Below are positions 61,301 to 64,000 of a stretch of DNA of 64,000 nucleotides, in pieces. The notes under the pieces were generated by a model that did not search any database, was not told the origin of the DNA, and worked only from the letters and a program-made list of their open reading frames with translations. This DNA is from Eledone cirrhosa (Eukaryota > Mollusca > Cephalopoda > Octopoda > Eledonidae). The stretch's first letter is position 1; every line of letters starts with the position of its first letter. The translations under genes and the position numbers were made by a program. The stretch covers positions 6,782,658 to 6,846,657 of the forward strand of contig OZ024742.1 in the NCBI GenBank assembly GCA_964016885.1, in the 5' to 3' direction.

Positions 61301-63170
61301 GTGTGAGTGTATGTGATAGCATGTGAGTGTTTGAGTGTATGTGATAACATGTGAGTGTGTGAGTGTATGTGATAGCGGGTGAGTGTGTGAGTGTATGTGA
61401 TAGCGTGTGAATGTGTGAGTGTATGTGATAGCATGTGAGTGTGTGAGTGTGTGTGATAGCGTGTGATAGCATATGAGTGTGTGAGTGTATGTGATAGCGT
61501 GTGAGTGTGTGAATGTATGTGATAGCGTGTGATAGCGTGTGATAGCATGTGCGGGTGTGAGTGTATGTGATAGCATGTGAGTGTGTGAGTGTATGTGATA
61601 GCATGTAAGTGTATGAGTGTATGTGATAGCGTGTGATAGCATGGGAGTGTGTGAGTGTATGTGATAGCGTGTGATAGCATGTGAGTGTGTGAGTGTATGT
61701 GATAGCATGTGAGTGTGTGAGTGTATGTGATAGCGTGTGAGTGTGTGAGTGTGTGAATGTGTGAGTGTATGTGATAGTATGTGAGTGTGTGAGTGTATGT
61801 AATAGCCTGTGAGTGTGTGAGTGTATGTGATAGGATGTATGTGTGTGAGTGTATGTGATAGCATGTGAGTGTGTGAGTGTATTTGATAGCGTGTGAGTGT
61901 GTGAGTGTATGTGATAGCGTGTGAGTGTGTGAGTGTATTTGATAGCGTGTGAGTGTGTGAGTGTATGTGATAGCGTGTGAGTGTCTGAGTGTATGTTATA
62001 GCGTGTGAGTGTGTGAGTGTATGTGATAGCGTGTGATAGCATGTGAGTGTGTGAGTGTATGTGATAGCGTGTGAGTATGTGAGTGTATGTGATAGCATGT
62101 GATAGCCTGTGAGTGTGTGAGTGTATGTGATAGAGTGTGAGTGTGTGAGTGTGTGAGTGTAAGTGATAGCATGTGAGTGTGTGAGTGTATGTGATAGCGT
62201 GTGAGTGTGTGAGTGTATGAGATAGCGTGTTAGTGTGTGAGTGTATGTGACAGCGTGTGAGTGTGTGAGTGTATGTGATAGCATGTGAGTGTGTGAGTGT
62301 ATGTGACAGCGTGTGAGTGTGTGATTGTTTGTGATAGCATGTGAGTGTGTGAGTGTATGTGATAGCGTGTGAGTGTGTGAGTGTATGTGATAGCATGTGA
62401 GTAAGTGAGTGTATGTGATAGCATGTGAGTGTGTGAGTGTATGTGATAGCGTGTGAGTGTTTGAGTGTATGTGATAACATGTGAGTGTGTGAGTGTATGT
62501 GATAGCGGGTGAGTGTGTGAGTGTATGTGATAGCATGTGAGAGTGTGAGTGTATGTGATAGCGTGTGAGTGTGTGAGTGTATGTGGTAGCGTGTGATAGC
62601 CTGTGAGTGTGTGAGTGTATGTGATAGCGTGTGAGTGTGTGAGTGTACGTGATTGCGTGTGATAGCCTGTGAGTGTGTGAGTGTATGTGATAGCGTGTGA
62701 ATGTGTGAGTGTATGTGATAGCATGTGAGTGTTTGAGTGTATGTGATAACATGTGAGTGTGTGAGTGTATGTGATAGCGGGTGAGTGTGTGAGTGTATGT
62801 GATAGCGTGTGAATGTGTGAGTGTATGTGATAGCATGTGAGTGTGTGAGTGTGTGTGATAGCGTGTGATAGCATATGAGTGTGTGAGTGTATGTGATAGC
62901 GTGTGAGTGTGTGAATGTATGTGATAGCGTGTGATAGCGTGTGATAGCATGTGCGGGTGTGAGTGTATGTGATAGCATGTGAGTGTGTGAGTGTATGTGA
63001 TAGCATGTAAGTGTATGAGTGTATGTGATAGCGTGTGATAGCATGGGAGTGTGTGAGTGTATGTGATAGCGTGTGATAGCATGTGAGTGTGTGAGTGTAT
63101 GTGATAGCATGTGAGTGTGTGAGTGTATGTGATAGCGTGTGAGTGTGTGAGTGTGTGAGTGTGTGAGTGT
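58348..63170. repeat. About 1.1-1.4-kb higher-order repeat, four successive copies
   Basis: The rare variant ATGTGCGGGTGTGAG occurs at 59051, 60173, 61547 and 62949 in the same context. Spacings of 1,122, 1,374 and 1,402 bp differ by exact multiples of 28 bp. The variant GAGATAGCGTGTTAG followed by a GACAGCG unit also recurs near 58348, 60817 and 62219. Confidence 0.8.
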
Positions 63171-64000
63171 ATGTGATAGTATGTGAGTGTGTGAGTGTAT
63201 GTAATAGCCTGTGAGTGTGTGAGTGTATGTGACAGCTTGTGAGTGTCTGAGTGTAATTTATAGCGTGTGAGTGTGTGAGTGTATGTGATAGCGTGTGATA
63301 GCATGTGAGTGTGTGAGTGTATGTGATAGCGTGTGAGTGTGTGAGTGTATGTGATAACATGTGAGTGTGTGAGTGTATGTGATAGCAGGTGAGTGTGTGA
63401 GTGTATGTGATAGCATGTGAGAGTGTGAGTGTATGTGATAGCATGTGAGTGTGTGAGTGTATGTGATAGCGTGTGAGTGTGTGAGCGTATGTGATTGCGT
63501 GTGATAGCCTGTGAGTGTGTGAGTGTATGTGATAGCGTGTGAGTGTGTGAGTGTATGTGATAGCGTGTGATAGCATGTGTGTGTGTGAGTGTATGTGATA
63601 GCATGTGAGTGTGTGAGTGTATGTGATAGCGTGTGAGTGTGTCAGTGTATGTGATAGCGTGTGAGTGTGTGAGTGTATGTGATAGCGTGTGAGTGTGTGA
63701 GTGTGTGAGTGTATGTGATAGCGTGTGAGTGTGTGAGTGTATGTGATAGCGTGTGAGTGTATGTGATAGCATGTGAGTGTGTGAGTGTATGTGATAGCGT
63801 GTGAGTGTGTGAGTGTATGTGATAGCATGTGAGTGTGTAAGTCTATATGATAGCATGTGAGTGTGTGAGTGTATGTGATAGCGTGTGAGTGTGTGAGTGT
63901 ATGAGTGTATGTGATAGCGTGTGAGTGTGTGTGTGTATGTGATAGCATGTGACTGTGTGAGTCTATATGATAGCGTGTGAGTGTGTGAGTGTATGAGATA

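Larger units (their letters stand above)
30965..64000 (+). repeat. 28-bp satellite array (over 33 kb, runs past window end)
   Basis: About 1,180 units, predominantly 28 bp, built from GTGTGAGTGTGTGAGT followed by GTATGTGATAGC. Extra 10-bp subunits (GTGTGATAGC) are interspersed, and 28 bp itself looks like two 10-bp subunits plus an 8-bp one. Each unit has one C on the plus strand, in GATAGC, followed by G or A. Long reading frames on the complement (up to 2,214 codons, Thr/His/Ser/Tyr-rich with a 28-residue period) arise because the unit has no stop in any complementary frame. They lack any other protein-like property. The array contains large near-identical internal duplications (listed separately). 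Confidence 0.98.

Noticed and set aside
30965..64000. CRISPR array
   Set aside because: Regular short repeats, but there are no unique spacers between them and the context is eukaryotic; it is a head-to-tail satellite.
22995..64000. Telomere or telomere-like repeat
   Set aside because: Units of 25 and 28 bp contain no TTAGGG-type hexamer runs; a subtelomeric position cannot be judged from this window.

Overview
The window is repeat-dominated nuclear DNA from an animal, most likely a cephalopod and probably an octopus. The strongest evidence is a tRNA-derived SINE of the kind known from cephalopods: a tRNA-like head, a GAGTTCAAATC B-box and a body reading GGGGTCGATAAAATAAAG. It occurs as two near-complete and two partial copies. 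I see no intact host gene, no rRNA or true tRNA gene, and nothing bacterial.

Layout. About 1-22 kb is a mosaic of decayed transposable elements separated by microsatellites. It contains foldback (hairpin) repeats usually bounded by (TA)n tracts (1-276, 445-520, 2173-2300, 8070-8169, 17814-17938, 18171-18651). A nearly full-length but dead Tx1/L1-type LINE lies at about 2471-8030, and two 3'-end fragments of the same family lie at 2388-2470 (+) and 13461-13928 (-). A Penelope-like GIY-YIG endonuclease fragment at 14869-15644 lies downstream of two 167-bp direct repeats. SINEs, a C2H2 zinc-finger remnant and a LINE C-terminal remnant at 20202-20430 complete this part. On the minus strand near 8.9-9.0 kb a short repeat carries a textbook hammerhead-ribozyme core.

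From 9.5 kb onward, G/T-rich tandem arrays take over, all with the G/T-rich strand on +. They are (GATGGT)n at 9505-11112, a TG/TA minisatellite at 11200-11755, (GGT)n at 20931-22924, a 25-bp satellite at about 22995-30790, and a 28-bp satellite from about 30965 past the window end at 64000. A 5'-truncated SINE separates the two satellites. Both satellites show higher-order duplications of about 1.4-7.4 kb. The very long reading frames on the minus strand of these arrays (up to about 2,200 codons) result from stop-free monomers whose length is not a multiple of three, and are not genes.

Nothing here forms an operon or pathway. The coding remnants belong to selfish elements: ORF1/ORF2 of one LINE, a PLE endonuclease, and short tails of other elements. 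The items most worth following up are the hammerhead motif, the foldback-plus-tail-plus-(TA)n repeat architecture, and the evolution of the 28-bp satellite (higher-order units, and one CpG per monomer often seen as CpA).
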